DNA of 31,278 bases from Clostridia bacterium. Lineage in GTDB: Bacteria > Bacillota > Clostridia > Christensenellales > Aristaeellaceae. The notes under the pieces were generated by a model. That model was not told the origin of the DNA and searched no databases. It saw only the letters and a list, made by a program, of their open reading frames with translations. A program made the position numbers and the translations under genes. Below, one piece after another: positions 1 to 7,838 of the stretch (positions are counted from its first letter, which is position 1; each line of letters starts with the position of its first letter). The stretch is from the NCBI GenBank assembly GCA_016297535.1, contig JAEDGL010000009.1, forward strand, positions 1 through 31,278, in the 5' to 3' direction.

Positions 1-2
1 GT

Positions 3-22
3 GGGGCTGCGGCCCCTCTGAC
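3..22. repeat. Palindromic repeat copy, left end
   Basis: The 20 bases starting GGGGCTGC and ending CTCTGAC recur at 31155-31174 with a single A/G difference. The core GGGGCTGC-GCCCC is self-complementary, so the RNA would fold. It lies outside any gene and is probably one copy of a dispersed intergenic repeat. Confidence 0.6.
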
Positions 23-45
23 AACTCCCTGTAAGGTTCAGTCTG

Positions 46-83
46 AAACGGCTCGCCGGCTTTTTGCCGGAGAGCCGTTTTTT
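46..83 (+). terminator. Rho-independent terminator of an off-window gene
   Basis: The arm AAACGGCTC (46-54) pairs with GAGCCGTTT (72-80), and CCGGC (56-60) pairs with GCCGG (66-70), separated by one G/A mismatch and a TTTTT loop. The stem ends in a run of six T. It would end a plus-strand gene lying left of the window, and it also sits just beyond the 3' end of the minus-strand AraC gene. Confidence 0.75.
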
Positions 84-108
84 CATATCCCGTTTGCCGG
101 AAAGGCAT

Positions 109-987
109 TTACCGGCTTGCACTGGGAGAAACGCCGAAGACGGCGTGGAAGCATCTGGCAAAATAGGCCGGATCGGAAAAACCGCACCGGCCGGCTATTT
201 CCAGAATACTCAAATCCGGCTGCTTCAGCAGCACCCGCGCCTGCTCCAGTCTCAGCTGGCGCAGATAGGCCATGGGATGGGTGCGCAGGTATGTCTGGAA
301 CAGCCTTTGCAGATGCCGGGGAGATACGCAGGCATATTGGGCAATTTCCTGTAATGAAATTGCCTCCTGCAGATGGGTTTGCATCAGATCCAGCGCGCGA
401 ACCAGCACCTGGATCACATGGCCGGTGGGAGTGGCCGCGTGATACTCCGCCGCCAGAAAGCTCATCAAAGCCGCCACGCTCATGCGCAAAACGCCGTCAA
501 AACCGGGATCCGCCTTCTGCTCCTGCCGGATGATCAGCCGGGAAAGCGTTTCCACATGCGCGATCGCCTCTTCGCCAAGGCGCAGCGCCGCGGCGTAGGT
601 ACCCCTTTGGCGCAGCTCTGGCTCCAGCAGAAAAAACTCCGCAAAGCCGGGAAAGGTCTGCAGTTCCGTCAGCGACTGCGTAAACAGCCCGGTGGTGTAC
701 ATCAGATTGATGATGGACAGCTGCTGCACGTTCTGAAAGCCGTGCAGCGTATCGCCCTTTACCACAAATACATCGCCGCGCTCAAGCGGAACGCTGCTTT
801 GATCCACAACATGGATGGCGCTTCCGCCCAGAATGAAAAATGCCTCGGTATACTCATGCCGGTGGAGGGGAAAATCCTGCTGCAGCACAGCCCCCTCCAT
901 ATGCAGGCCGATGCGCTCCAGCGCCGCGTGCTCCCCGCTGCGGTAGACGGGATGGGGAATAGGAATGTCGTTTTTTTCCTGATGCAT
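109..987 (-). CDS. AraC-family transcriptional regulator with cupin sensor
   Basis: This 292-residue protein has a cupin-type ligand-binding half (residues about 20-110; histidines in HRHEYTEAFFIL and a following G-D-x-F-V-V-x-G-D strand pair). The C-terminal half has two helix-turn-helix units of the AraC/XylS family, with SLQEIAQYACVSPRHLQRLF and the second-HTH signature ILEIAGRCGFSDPAYFARCF near the end. The ATG at 987 was chosen because GGGAG lies about 10 bases upstream; longer in-frame starts lack a ribosome site. Proteins of this class usually sense a sugar or related small molecule and regulate a neighbouring catabolic gene. The divergent URO-D-like gene at 1089 is the obvious candidate target. 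The ligand cannot be inferred from the sequence. Confidence 0.93.
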   Translation of the reverse strand: MHQEKNDIPIPHPVYRSGEHAALERIGLHMEGAVLQQDFPLHRHEYTEAFFILGGSAIHVVDQSSVPLERGDVFVVKGDTLHGFQNVQQLSIINLMYTTGLFTQSLTELQTFPGFAEFFLLEPELRQRGTYAAALRLGEEAIAHVETLSRLIIRQEQKADPGFDGVLRMSVAALMSFLAAEYHAATPTGHVIQVLVRALDLMQTHLQEAISLQEIAQYACVSPRHLQRLFQTYLRTHPMAYLRQLRLEQARVLLKQPDLSILEIAGRCGFSDPAYFARCFHAVFGVSPSASR

Positions 988-1026
988 GTCTGGTTTCTCC
1001 CTGTACAATCTGGATGCTTTCATGCT

Positions 1027-1055
1027 ATCATAACACAGGAACAGCCAGGGTACAA
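1027..1055 (-). promoter_or_regulatory. Sigma-A type promoter of the AraC gene
   Basis: On the minus strand a TTGTAC -35 box (1050-1055) is separated by exactly 17 bases from a TATGAT -10 box (1027-1032). It lies 40 bases upstream of the AraC start codon. No comparably good plus-strand promoter was found for the divergent gene. Confidence 0.65.
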
Positions 1056-1060
1056 CCCTG
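1046..1060. promoter_or_regulatory. Candidate operator in the divergent promoter region
   Basis: The inverted repeat CAGGG-TACAA-CCCTG overlaps the -35 box of the AraC promoter and lies 29 bases upstream of the divergent URO-D-like gene. A regulator bound here could repress its own gene and control the neighbour. AraC proteins more often use direct repeats, so this is only a candidate. Confidence 0.35.
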
Positions 1061-1088
1061 TTTGACAAACCTTTGGGAGGGAAAACCC

Positions 1089-2156
1089 ATGCGCTACAAA
1101 GAAGATTGGGAGCAGGCAAAAAAGCGTCTGACGGCGTTCTGGAATCAGGAGATTGAGGACCGCTGCTGCATCGGCGTAAAGGCGTTTGACCAGCAGCGTT
1201 TTTCCACCGTGCGCCTGGTCAACGGCACGGATGAGGAGCGGTTTGCCTACTGGACAAACCCGGACCGGATTATCGAGCGCAACCGCCTGCGCATGCAAAA
1301 CACCTATTACGGCGGCGAGGCCTTCCCCTGCATTTTTCTGGATCTGGGCGCGGGCGGTCATGCCGGGTTTTTCAAGGGCGCCAAATACTACTTTGGCGAT
1401 TCGGTGTGGTTTTTCCCCTCTGTGGAGGAGCCGGGCGAGCTGGAGTTTGACAAAAACAGCTTTCTGTACCAGAAAACGCTGGAGCTGGCGCGGGCGTTTG
1501 TGCGGGATAGTCAGGGCGATTACATGGTATCCATGCCGGATACCACCGGCAACGCGGACGCGCTTTCCCACCTGCTGGGGCCGGAAAACCTGATGATCAG
1601 CATGATGGAGGATCCGGAGGCGGTGCAGGGCGCGCTTCTCAAAATCCAGGGCGCCTATGAAAGCATCATGACGGATGTGTACCAGATTGTAAAACAGGTA
1701 AACGAAGGCGGCTCCTGTGTGGACTGGCTGAGCACATGGGCACCCGGATATCATGCGCAAATGCAGTGCGATATGTCCGTGATGATTGCCAATGATATGT
1801 TCCGCGAGTTTATCATGCCGGAGCTGCGCGCGCAATGCACGCATCTGCAGTACCCGCTCTATCATTTTGACGGGGTGGAGCAGCTTCGCCATCTGGAGGA
1901 TCTCCTGTCCATCCCCGAGCTGCGCGCCATCCAATGGACGCAGGTGGCCGGTCAGCCATCGTGTCTGGCATATCTGCCCCAGCTGCGCCGCATTCAGCAG
2001 GCAGGCAAGAGCCTGCTGATTCCCGTGCAGCCCGAGCAGGTACAGCCGCTGATGGAAAATCTGTCCTCCCGGGGGTTGTATCTGGTAACCACCGTTTCCA
2101 CGCGCGAGGAGGCCGACCGGCTGATCCGCGAGGTGGAGCGGATGACGCACGACTGA
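1089..2156 (+). CDS. Uroporphyrinogen decarboxylase-like (methyltransferase-type) protein
   Basis: This 355-residue cytosolic protein resembles the URO-D/methionine-synthase-like TIM-barrel superfamily. Recognisable parts are the central stretch ending in a W-A-P-G-Y segment, the F-R-E-F-I-M-P-E-L helix, and the later Y-H-F-D-G-V segment, where family members bind a pseudo-substrate or metal. The arginine-rich N-terminal motif of true HemE is absent, so a role in heme synthesis is unlikely. Related proteins act as corrinoid-dependent methyltransferases or are uncharacterised enzymes near sugar genes. The ATG at 1089 follows TTGGGAGGG at proper spacing; an upstream in-frame start has no ribosome site. 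It is divergent from the AraC regulator and has no corrinoid protein beside it. The substrate is unknown. Confidence 0.8.
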   Translation: MRYKEDWEQAKKRLTAFWNQEIEDRCCIGVKAFDQQRFSTVRLVNGTDEERFAYWTNPDRIIERNRLRMQNTYYGGEAFPCIFLDLGAGGHAGFFKGAKYYFGDSVWFFPSVEEPGELEFDKNSFLYQKTLELARAFVRDSQGDYMVSMPDTTGNADALSHLLGPENLMISMMEDPEAVQGALLKIQGAYESIMTDVYQIVKQVNEGGSCVDWLSTWAPGYHAQMQCDMSVMIANDMFREFIMPELRAQCTHLQYPLYHFDGVEQLRHLEDLLSIPELRAIQWTQVAGQPSCLAYLPQLRRIQQAGKSLLIPVQPEQVQPLMENLSSRGLYLVTTVSTREEADRLIREVERMTHD

Positions 2157-2241
2157 GAACAAACGGGAAGACCCTTTTGGGTTTTATCCAAAACATTTCC
2201 GGCAAAAGAGATTGCTGTAGTCAGGCTTTTTTGCCATGCTG

Positions 2242-2275
2242 AAAACCCGGCCTGCCGCGTGGCAGGCCGGGTTTT
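2242..2275. terminator. Bidirectional terminator
   Basis: A perfect 15-bp stem, AAAACCCGGCCTGCC with GGCAGGCCGGGTTTT around a GCGT loop, lies between the convergent URO-D-like and rubrerythrin genes. The A/T tracts at the stem base allow it to work in both directions. Confidence 0.9.
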
Positions 2276-2293
2276 CTTGCGGAATGCGCGAAA

Positions 2294-2836
2294 TCAGTAG
2301 TTGCTGGCCTTGATCTGGAAATAGGCCTTGGGATGCTTGCACACGGGGCACAGCTCGGGGGCCTTCTTGCCAATCACAATGTGGCCGCAGTTGGAGCATT
2401 CCCAGATCATATCGCCGTCGCGGCTGAAGACCACGCCGCCTTCCACGTTGGCAAGCAGCTTGCGGTAGCGCTCCTCGTGGGTCTTTTCGATGGCGCCCAC
2501 CTTGTCAAACAGCACGGCAATCTCGGTAAAGCCTTCCTCGCGGGCGTCGGCAGCCATCTGGGCGTACATATCCGTCCACTCGTAGTTTTCGCCCTCTGCA
2601 GCGTCCAGCAGGTTCTGGGCGGTGGTGGGCACTTCGCCATCGTGCAGCAGCTTGAACCAGATCTTGGCGTGCTCCTTTTCGTTGTTGGCGGTTTCCTCAA
2701 ACAGGTTGGCAATCTGCACATAGCCTTCCTTTTTGGCCTTGGAGGCGTAGTAGGTGTACTTGTTGCGGGCCTGGCTTTCGCCGGCGAAGGCGGTCATCAG
2801 GTTCGCTTCCGTTTTGGTGCCTTTGAGCTCTTTCAT
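2294..2836 (-). CDS. rbr: Rubrerythrin
   Basis: Rubrerythrin is a non-heme iron protein that reduces hydrogen peroxide in the cytoplasm of anaerobes, taking electrons from rubredoxin or NADH-linked partners. The 180 residues comprise a ferritin-like four-helix diiron domain (about 1-140), with E20 in GESQA, E53 and H56 in the NEKEHAK helix, and E117/H120 in the IEKTHEE helix. A C-terminal rubredoxin-like knuckle follows, with C147/C150 and C163/C166 as two CxxC pairs. The length and domain order match the short rubrerythrins of Clostridia. The ribosome site AGGAGGG precedes the ATG. It is a single-gene unit with its own promoter and a terminator after it. A palindrome beside the -10 box suggests regulation, probably by peroxide or another stress. 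Confidence 0.97.
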   Translation of the reverse strand: MKELKGTKTEANLMTAFAGESQARNKYTYYASKAKKEGYVQIANLFEETANNEKEHAKIWFKLLHDGEVPTTAQNLLDAAEGENYEWTDMYAQMAADAREEGFTEIAVLFDKVGAIEKTHEERYRKLLANVEGGVVFSRDGDMIWECSNCGHIVIGKKAPELCPVCKHPKAYFQIKASNY

Positions 2837-2871
2837 GGTTTTTCCCTCCTGATATCAATGTGAGCGGTTAC

Positions 2872-2892
2872 AGTATACCCCGTGCACACGGG
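2872..2892 (-). promoter_or_regulatory. Rubrerythrin -10 box and adjacent palindrome
   Basis: A TATACT -10 box (2872-2877, minus strand) lies 35 bases upstream of the rubrerythrin start. Immediately upstream, inside the spacer, is the palindrome CCCGTG-CA-CACGGG (2879-2892). No good -35 box is seen at 17 bases, which fits a promoter needing an activator or controlled by a repressor at the palindrome. Confidence 0.45.
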
Positions 2893-2903
2893 ACTGAAAC
2901 CCA

Positions 2904-3923
2904 TTACTCCCAGGTTTGACCAAAGCCAAATACGGACCAGTGATCCGTGTGCAGCGTGTACTGCACCAGCGGGTCAGTCTGCATCTCCTCGGGCACCTGC
3001 GCCATGTTGTACTGCAGGCGGTTGCGGTCCTCCGTGCCAATGAGGTTGTTGGCCTTGTTGCTGTCGTACAGATAGCAGTAGCTTTTGACGGTGTTGGACA
3101 TATTGCCCTCGACGGTGGTAACGGCATAAAGGCCGTCGCCCAGATCCTTCACATCCGTTACCGAGCCGATATGCACGGTGCGGTAGGCGTTGCTCATATC
3201 CGCATAGATCACCAGATAGCCGGGTTTGGGGATATCCACAAAGCGGCCGAGCGACCAGAAGCCGTCATACTGGTTGCCCACCTGGCCCTCGCGAAAAAAT
3301 TGCACCATGGGGGGCTGGGCGGTATCCACTTCCTTTTCGCCCAGGGGCAGATTGCCGCTGGCGTTGGCGCAGTAGATGGTGAAGACCGAGCACCAGCCTA
3401 CCTCCTTTTTGCGGCCGTAGTACCATTTGGCGTACTGGTTGTACTTGGGCAGCCTTGCGCGCCGGACGGAGTAAAACTCGCGGTTGAGCACATAAAGGTA
3501 GTTTTTGATGGTTTCGGGCAGCTGATCATCGCCGACGGTAACGGTATAGCGGTGCTCGCCATCCGCCAGCGTGCAGGTAACGGTTGCCTGGCCGGGCGCA
3601 ACGCCAGTCATGATGCCATCCTGTGAAATGGTGACCACGCTTTCATCCGAGGAGGAAAAAACGCCGCTGATTTCGGGATAGGGGAAAGAAGCCTGCTCAT
3701 CGTAGGGGATGATGCCGGGATTGACGCAGGGCGCATAGGCGCTGTCGCCGGTATGCAGGGTGTAGGCGCCGGTGGCCTCGCCCTGCTGGGCAGGCGTTTG
3801 CAGGCCGGCAAGCGCCTGATCGAAAAGGGCGTCAAGGCGCTCATCGGCCATGGACGCTCCGGGCAAAAGCAGTGCGACGGCCAGGAAAAAAGCAGCTGCA
3901 CGCTTGAAAAAACAAAGCTTCAT
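2904..3923 (-). CDS. Secreted Ig-like/CHAP-type cell-wall hydrolase candidate
   Basis: This 339-residue exported protein has a signal peptide at 1-26 (KR, then a hydrophobic core FFLAVALLLPGA, with likely cleavage after S-M-A). A bacterial Ig-like (BIG2) repeat at about 85-132 shows the usual S-S-D-E-S-V-V-T-I-S-x-D-G-x-x-T-G-V-A-P-G-x-A-T-V-T pattern. The C-terminal half resembles CHAP/NlpC-type amidases: C178 in VGWCSVFTIYC, H251 in VHIGSV, and E272/N274 in VEGN could form the Cys-His-Glu/Asn triad. This suggests cleavage of peptidoglycan outside the membrane, although the spacing between motifs is longer than usual. The ATG at 3923 was preferred because GGAGT lies about 10 bases upstream; the first in-frame ATG (3947) has no ribosome site. 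No substrate or partner can be named. Confidence 0.75.
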   Translation of the reverse strand: MKLCFFKRAAAFFLAVALLLPGASMADERLDALFDQALAGLQTPAQQGEATGAYTLHTGDSAYAPCVNPGIIPYDEQASFPYPEISGVFSSSDESVVTISQDGIMTGVAPGQATVTCTLADGEHRYTVTVGDDQLPETIKNYLYVLNREFYSVRRARLPKYNQYAKWYYGRKKEVGWCSVFTIYCANASGNLPLGEKEVDTAQPPMVQFFREGQVGNQYDGFWSLGRFVDIPKPGYLVIYADMSNAYRTVHIGSVTDVKDLGDGLYAVTTVEGNMSNTVKSYCYLYDSNKANNLIGTEDRNRLQYNMAQVPEEMQTDPLVQYTLHTDHWSVFGFGQTWE

Positions 3924-3962
3924 ATATCTCAATACTCCTTTATTCATCCATTACAACAATTG

Positions 3963-3992
3963 ATTATATCACATCCTTCCCCGTTTTGAAAA
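3963..3992 (-). promoter_or_regulatory. Promoter of the secreted Ig/CHAP gene
   Basis: On the minus strand, TTTTCA (3987-3992) and a perfect TATAAT (3963-3968) are separated by 18 bases and lie 39 bases upstream of the chosen start codon. Confidence 0.55.
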
Positions 3993-4065
3993 TGAAAAGC
4001 ATCAAATTAAAAAACAAATCCGTAGCGGTTCTGAAAAATTTATTTTGATTTTTTTGAAAAAAGCG

Positions 4066-4097
4066 TTGACAAAGGGGACGAAGTGTTGTACTATAAT
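4066..4097 (+). promoter_or_regulatory. tRNA operon promoter
   Basis: A perfect TTGACA (4066-4071) is followed by TACTAT (4089-4094) at 17 bases and by an overlapping perfect TATAAT (4092-4097) at 20 bases. A/T tracts upstream (4034-4063) resemble an UP element. The first tRNA starts 26 bases after the TATAAT. Confidence 0.7.
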
Positions 4098-4123
4098 CAA
4101 CGTCGCGTGAGTGACCGGAGCGT

Positions 4124-4200
<77 letters not shown>

Positions 4201-4204
4201 ACAT

Positions 4205-4281
4205 GGCGGCGTAGCTCAGTTGGCTAGAGCATTCGGTTCATACCCGGAGTGTCACTGGTTCGAATCCAGTCGCCGCTACCA
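4205..4281 (+). tRNA. Elongator tRNA-Met (CAT)
   Basis: A second 77-nt cloverleaf has anticodon CAT in loop TTCATAC. The acceptor stem GGCGGCG pairs with CGCCGCT apart from a first-position G-U, and CCA is encoded. It lacks the three G-C anticodon-stem pairs of the initiator. Its body matches elongator Met rather than the lysidine-type tRNA-Ile. Only four bases separate it from tRNA-fMet, so the two are co-transcribed. Confidence 0.92.
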
Positions 4282-4286
4282 GAAAC

Positions 4287-4320
4287 AATCTCCTTTGCCT
4301 GAAAGGCAAAGGAGATTTTT
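4287..4320 (+). terminator. Terminator of the tRNA-Met unit
   Basis: A 14-bp perfect stem (AATCTCCTTTGCCT with AGGCAAAGGAGATT, loop GAA) is followed by a T run, starting six bases after the second tRNA. The next 145 bases up to the stop of the minus-strand gene at 4466 hold only a weak inverted repeat (GCGCATC/GATGCGC) and no credible gene. Confidence 0.9.
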
Positions 4321-4465
4321 ACGTTGATCGCCATCCTCCAGGGGCCGACTGAATGTGAACAGAACAGCGCATCCGCTTTCGGAAGAGAAAACAGATGCGC
4401 TGCCGGAAAAACGCGTGTCCAAAAACGATTCTGTCGTGCGGGGAAGGGCTGAGGGATCATGGCTG

Positions 4466-5581
4466 CTAAAAAGCCATCCGCCCCCAGCCTTCGCCACGGA
4501 TAGGTCCTTTGCCCAGCATTTCACGGCCCAGATTGACATAGTAACGGTAATTCTCAATGGATACGCCGTTGGGAATGCGATGATCCAGCCCGAAAATGGT
4601 GCCGCCGCCCAGGGTTGTGGAACAGATTTTGCGCTCCAGCTCCTCGCGGATGGCCGCACGATCTTTGCGCAGGGCAAATTTGTCCAGCCCGCCCTTCAGC
4701 GAAAGCCGCTTGCCGTACTGCCGGCGGATCTGCACAATATCCATGCCGGCGTTTGGCTCGCACGGGTGGATGCTGTTGATGCCGCATTCGAGAAACGCAT
4801 CCAGCACAGGGTTCATATTGCCGTCGCTGTCCTGGGAAAAAAGCTTTGCGCCCTGCGCCTTTGCGGCGTTCCACACCTTTTGGTAATAGGGCATCAAAAA
4901 TTCCCGCACCTGCCCCGGGCCGAACAGCGGGCCGGATTTTCCCGCCATGTCCTCGTGGATGAACAGGTGATCGATGGGCACGATCTCGCCCACGCGCTCA
5001 ATGACCTTTACGCAGGTATCGCCGATGGTGGAAAGGATATCCTGAATCAGCTCCGGCTCTTCGTAGCAGGCGATGCATAGATTTTCCTCTCCCAAAAGCT
5101 GGCGGGGCTCGTCAAAGCCGCCCGGAACGGAGAGCACGGTCAGATATCCCTTGTCGCGAAGCGCCTTTTGCTCGCGCAGGCGGGCGGCGTGGATGCGGCT
5201 GTCCGAAAAGGCGTACCAGTGTCTGATTTTGAGCCAGTCATCCATGGTTTCCACCGGATGGGTGAGCGGCAGGGGCAGGGACGCGCTTTTCTTGATCAGC
5301 TTCATCCTGCGGCCGTACTGATCCACGGAAATGGTTTCTTCGTCCGTGTCCGACAAAACGACGGGTTCCATGCCGGTTACGGCGCCGGTTTGGCAGGCCA
5401 GCTCGGTTTTGAGCACATAATCCCAGTCGAAGGCGGTCATGGCAATCTCCTTGGCGGTAGCGCCCTGGCGCCTCCATTCCTCCTCCAGCTGAACAAGCGG
5501 GCCGAAAAGCTCGCAGAACATTTCCTCGCCGGTGTACTCAAACAGGCTGTGGGCGATATAGCGTTCTCTATCCCAGATCAT
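4466..5581 (-). CDS. Uroporphyrinogen decarboxylase-like (methyltransferase-type) protein
   Basis: This 371-residue cytosolic protein belongs to the URO-D superfamily TIM barrel. Supporting segments are L-F-I-H-E-D-M-A-G-K-S-G followed by L-F-G-P-G-Q-V-R-E-F-L-M-P-Y, S-I-H-P-C-E-P-N-A-G-M-D, and L-K-G-G-L-D-K, which are the positions conserved among URO-D-like methyltransferases. The HemE N-terminal RQAGR-type motif is missing, so it is not a heme enzyme. AAAGGAG precedes the ATG by 9 bases. It lies 33 bases downstream of the EAL gene on the same strand with no terminator between, so the two are probably one transcript. Its likely chemistry is transfer of a methyl group or decarboxylation of a small molecule; the substrate is unknown. 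It is clearly divergent from the protein at 1089. Confidence 0.83.
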   Translation of the reverse strand: MIWDRERYIAHSLFEYTGEEMFCELFGPLVQLEEEWRRQGATAKEIAMTAFDWDYVLKTELACQTGAVTGMEPVVLSDTDEETISVDQYGRRMKLIKKSASLPLPLTHPVETMDDWLKIRHWYAFSDSRIHAARLREQKALRDKGYLTVLSVPGGFDEPRQLLGEENLCIACYEEPELIQDILSTIGDTCVKVIERVGEIVPIDHLFIHEDMAGKSGPLFGPGQVREFLMPYYQKVWNAAKAQGAKLFSQDSDGNMNPVLDAFLECGINSIHPCEPNAGMDIVQIRRQYGKRLSLKGGLDKFALRKDRAAIREELERKICSTTLGGGTIFGLDHRIPNGVSIENYRYYVNLGREMLGKGPIRGEGWGRMAF

Positions 5582-5614
5582 TGGCCGTCTCCTTTCAGAA
5601 AGAGGGAAGGCGTT

Positions 5615-7531
5615 TTAAACACTTTTTTCGTAAAAGGCAATCAAATCCTTTTCGGGCATGGGCGCGGCAAACAGATATCCCTGAATGCGATCAATCTGCT
5701 GCTCCTGCAGCCGCTGCGACAGCGCCTGCGTTTCCACCCCTTCGGCAACCACCAGAATGTTGTTCTGGTGCAGGAAGGAGATCAGCATTTTGATAAGCCC
5801 CAGATTGCGCTGGCCGGTTTCGCCCAGATCCAGCTGGATCATGGTGGCATCCAGCTTGACCACTTCAAAGGGCAGCTGCAGCAGGCAGTTAAAGTTGGAG
5901 TAGCCCGCGCCAAAATCATCCAGGTAGAACCGATAGCCTTCCTTGCGGATTTCGCGCATCACGTACTTGACCTGTTCAAAATTTTCCAGAATGGCGCGTT
6001 CGGTAAACTCCAGAATAATGCGGCGGTGATCCAGCCCGTAGCGGTCGACAATGCTGTTCAAACGTACCACGAACGAGTTTTCCATCAGCTGCGCCATGGG
6101 TAAATTGACCGCGACGCTGGTATACTGCAATACGGGATTGTTTTGCAGCGTCTGGCAAACCTGCTCCAGCACAAACCAGGTAATCAGGCCGATTATGCCG
6201 GTTTCCTCTGCAAGCGGAATAAACTCCCCGGGGCTGACGAGGCGCCCGTCAGGCTCGCGAAGACGGATCAGCGCCTCCATGGAGCAGAAGCGGTTTGTCT
6301 TCATGCATTTGATGGGCTGGTACCACACCTCAAACCCGTGCTGCACGTCGATGGCTTGCAGACGCTCAATCATATAGCGGCGGCGCTGCATCTCCTCGCC
6401 CAGGGAAGGGGTATAGTGGATAAAGCGGCTCCTGTTGCGGTAGGCTTTGGCGGCGGCATATTCCAGCTTTTCGTAAAAGGATTCCGTATCCGTTTCCTCG
6501 GCGCTGGTAATATATTCAACCAGCACATATTCAAAATGGATTTCATTGTTTGCGCATAGAATGCCCGATTCAAGAAAATTGAGCAGGGTCTGCAAATGCC
6601 TGTCTGCGGTTTGCTGGTCGAGATACGGAATCAGCAGCGCGAAAACCGTTCCGTTCATATGGAAGGCCTTGCTGTTTTTGATCAGCCTCTCCAGCGCAAA
6701 GGCAAACTGATAGAGCGCTTCATCGCCGAAGACATGGCCGTATTTCTGGTTGATCATGCCAAAGTCCTTCAGGTTGATCAGAAAGGCCTGAAATACGGAG
6801 CCGTTTTTGATTTTTTCATCCACGCTGTCAAAAAAACGGTGCCGGTCGTTGAGCTTCGTCAGCACATGAACCCCTTCGCGCTGACCCTGGTAGATGAGAA
6901 ACAGGACGGTATCAACCATGGACATGCTGAAGCTGTTGAGCATGATCTCCGGGTACATGCGCTGCAGGCAGGTGCACATGACAAAAATAGGAATGATATC
7001 AATAAGCACGCGCTTGATGGACAGATTGGCGTTTTTTCGGTTGCGGAGATAGCAGATCAGCACCAGAATCACCTGGCAGACCGCAACCATATAGCCAATG
7101 GAATTCAGTGGGCCGCGGCAGTACTGGTTTTGCTCGTTGAAATAGAACAGCCATCCGGTCCACAGATTCAGGATAATAACCGTGAGATAAAAGGCAAAGC
7201 AGATTCCAAGCCCCACGTAGGCGTTGCGCAGACAGTGCTTTTCGTGCGAGTGCTCCAGAATGCGGGCGAGCACGTAAAGCGCAATGCTGGTTGTCGCAAA
7301 AATGTTTACGCAGAAGTACAGGCTGTTAACGGCCATATTCAGCCACAGCGGCGTATCGGGCCTGCCCATCAGATAGCCGGTCAGCAGGTTTGAAACGGCC
7401 GTCAGCGCGGTCATGAGAAGGCTGGTCAGAAAAAACTTGCTGGTTTTGGTCAGGGCAAAGGTTCCATCAAAGAAAAATACGCTGAGTACGAGTACCAAAC
7501 CAAGAGCAAAAAAATCGCCGATAAAATTCAT
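5615..7531 (-). CDS. Membrane-bound EAL c-di-GMP phosphodiesterase with degenerate GGDEF
   Basis: This 638-residue signalling protein has about seven hydrophobic segments (residues 4-220), forming an N-terminal membrane sensor. A GGDEF-fold domain at about 225-375 has N-G-T-V-F (293-297) where GGDEF should be, so diguanylate cyclase activity is not expected. The EAL domain (about 385-632) keeps every catalytic position: E419 of EAL, N476, E508, D538-D539, K559, E597 and Q617. It should therefore hydrolyse c-di-GMP to pGpG, with the GGDEF fold possibly acting as a GTP-sensing regulator as in related proteins. The start is supported by a purine-rich stretch and a promoter at 7603-7631. It is followed at 33 bases by a URO-D-like gene. 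Confidence 0.93.
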   Translation of the reverse strand: MNFIGDFFALGLVLVLSVFFFDGTFALTKTSKFFLTSLLMTALTAVSNLLTGYLMGRPDTPLWLNMAVNSLYFCVNIFATTSIALYVLARILEHSHEKHCLRNAYVGLGICFAFYLTVIILNLWTGWLFYFNEQNQYCRGPLNSIGYMVAVCQVILVLICYLRNRKNANLSIKRVLIDIIPIFVMCTCLQRMYPEIMLNSFSMSMVDTVLFLIYQGQREGVHVLTKLNDRHRFFDSVDEKIKNGSVFQAFLINLKDFGMINQKYGHVFGDEALYQFAFALERLIKNSKAFHMNGTVFALLIPYLDQQTADRHLQTLLNFLESGILCANNEIHFEYVLVEYITSAEETDTESFYEKLEYAAAKAYRNRSRFIHYTPSLGEEMQRRRYMIERLQAIDVQHGFEVWYQPIKCMKTNRFCSMEALIRLREPDGRLVSPGEFIPLAEETGIIGLITWFVLEQVCQTLQNNPVLQYTSVAVNLPMAQLMENSFVVRLNSIVDRYGLDHRRIILEFTERAILENFEQVKYVMREIRKEGYRFYLDDFGAGYSNFNCLLQLPFEVVKLDATMIQLDLGETGQRNLGLIKMLISFLHQNNILVVAEGVETQALSQRLQEQQIDRIQGYLFAAPMPEKDLIAFYEKSV

Positions 7532-7602
7532 AAAGCCACTTTCTTTCGAAGATCGCTTGGAAATATCGTATCGTTTCTCGTTCCAGGATCTTTGATACAG
7601 TG

Positions 7603-7631
7603 ATTATACTACTGAATGGCGCGGGAATCAA
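7603..7631 (-). promoter_or_regulatory. Promoter of the EAL gene
   Basis: On the minus strand, TTGATT (7626-7631) and a perfect TATAAT (7603-7608) lie 17 bases apart, about 70 bases upstream of the EAL start codon. Confidence 0.7.
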
Positions 7632-7838
7632 CCGATGTCTGCAATGAAAAAAGCTGAAACTGGTAAGAAATGCCTGCGGCAGTGGGTGCCTTGACATGTG
7701 TTTTATTTTTGATAATAAAATTACCAAGGGCTTGATTGGCAGAATCTGCCCCGGCCCATGAATTACTATCTTAGAAAACTGTTACAGAAATAGTTTCACA
7801 CTGTCCATTTGCAAAACGATGGGAATAAGGTGGTACTG
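7632..7838. other. Intergenic stretch, AT-richer than surroundings
   Basis: With the promoter to its left, this is about 300 bases without a gene. No RNA gene, terminator or coding frame can be supported. It marks the left edge of an AT-richer block (to about 8640) unlike the GC-rich genes on either side. Confidence 0.4.
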
